Origin: Chara braunii | Taxonomy: Eukaryota > Streptophyta > Charophyceae > Charales > Characeae | DNA length: 30,081 nucleotides | NCBI GenBank assembly: GCA_003427395.1 | Contig: BFEA01000001.1 | Span: 9,353,611 to 9,383,691, forward strand | Reading direction: 5' to 3' | Part shown: positions 29,442-30,081 of the stretch, piece by piece | How positions within the stretch are numbered: the stretch's first letter is position 1 | Layout of the letters: each line of letters begins with the position of its first letter | Program-made: the position numbers and the translations under genes | The notes under the pieces: generated by a model | What the model was told of the DNA's origin: nothing | Databases searched by the model: none | What the model saw: only the letters and a program-made list of their open reading frames with translations

Positions 29442-30024
29442 ATTGGCTGCTCGTCGGAACTGGATTTTTTTCACACATCTGATGGTATCTTATGTCTTGT
29501 GCTTTGTTTTTTTTTTTTTATGTCCTGTGCGTATAAATATTATCGGACCAATGTCGAGTTAAACATATATCCATACTTAAGATGCTTACACTCTTAGGCA
29601 ATAGTTGTTTTACATTCTATAGCCGAACCAATTCAGATTTTCACGTTCATCCAATAATACAATGACATTCAGTTGCAACACTAAATGAATGAACTTAAGT
29701 GGTGAGAGCGAGGATTAGAATCACTCAGACTCCAGAGCTAATGGTACAATGACATATAATTGCAAGAAGAAATAAATGAACTTCAAATGAGAGATCGAGG
29801 ATTATAAGAAGAAGAAGATGATGTACACCAGGGAAACCAAATCTTACATAATGCAATCCCTGCAAGTCACGACAATAGGTAAGTACCGGGCCTGATGGCC
29901 TGTCGAACAAGCTCCGGCCGTTATGGGGCACACAAAAAGTAACCCCCACGCTTAAGTTTACGATTGCACACACACACTCAAACACAAAGTCGGACTTACA
30001 TACTTACTCACACTGAAGGCAAGC

Positions 30025-30027
<3 letters not shown>
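29442..30027. other. AT-rich non-coding flank of element B
   Basis: No gene. GGAACTGGATTTT occurs at 29412 and 29456. No PBS matching the minus-strand iMet type was found, so the 5' LTR is either diverged or beyond the window. A plus-strand AG/GTAAGTA site is at about 29879. Confidence 0.5.
29655..29828. repeat. Two diverged 87-bp tandem units
   Basis: TACAATGACAT at 29658 and 29745, then AAATGAATGAACTT / AAATAAATGAACTT and CGAGGATTA in both, with a period of 87. Confidence 0.8.

Positions 30028-30081
<54 letters not shown>
30028..30081. repeat. (CT)27 microsatellite at the right end
   Basis: Uninterrupted to the last base. Confidence 0.98.

Noticed and set aside
1-30081. tRNA, rRNA or host protein-coding genes
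   Set aside because: I saw no tRNA cloverleaf, rRNA core sequence or host-type exon set. All recognisable protein homology belongs to retrotransposons.

Overview
This looks like repeat-dense, TE-rich nuclear DNA from a green-lineage (streptophyte/plant-like) eukaryote. The evidence is chromovirus-type Ty3/gypsy elements, a plant iMet-type primer binding site, a U6 snRNA-like fragment, abundant microsatellites, and no bacterial-style gene packing. The polyproteins remind me of retroelements from charophyte algae such as Chara, but I cannot prove the species from the window. (CT)n tracts lie at both ends and isolated Ns inside, so this may be a complete short contig broken at microsatellites. 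I see no convincing host protein gene.

Layout. 1-1811: GC-rich non-coding DNA, probably the 3' LTR region of a minus-strand element C, holding a diverged internal duplication and a minus-strand U6-like fragment (605-678). 1851-2605: C integrase C-terminus plus chromodomain. 2606-14901: element A, a plus-strand chromovirus with 1.35-kb LTRs, PBS, PPT and a near-perfect 5-bp target duplication. A sits inside the integrase of C, which resumes at 14902 and ends near 15496. The gag-pol of A is broken by stops and frameshifts. Its RNase H is missing, and a 4.4-kb unrelated segment D (7759-12130) lies in its place. D is rich in perfect hairpins and has poly(A) runs, an intron-like T-rich block, TATA boxes and a 54-bp minisatellite.

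15497-21834 holds no gene I can support. It contains a hairpin at the C junction, an AG-rich stretch with diverged duplications and a recurring dyad motif, a possible plus-strand LTR (18858-19483), and GC-rich DNA with palindromes. 21835-29441 is element B, a minus-strand Ty3/gypsy element of another lineage: gag, protease, RT, RNase H, PHD-like zinc finger, integrase, then two or three accessory ORFs of unknown function. Its LTRs were not recognised. 29442-30081 is AT-rich non-coding DNA ending in (CT)27.

How they fit: none of the elements looks autonomous now. C inserted first, A inserted into C, and D is either a later insertion into A or an older replacement of its RNase H region. B is independent and is the most novel, because it combines a PHD-like module within pol with an accessory coding block after integrase.
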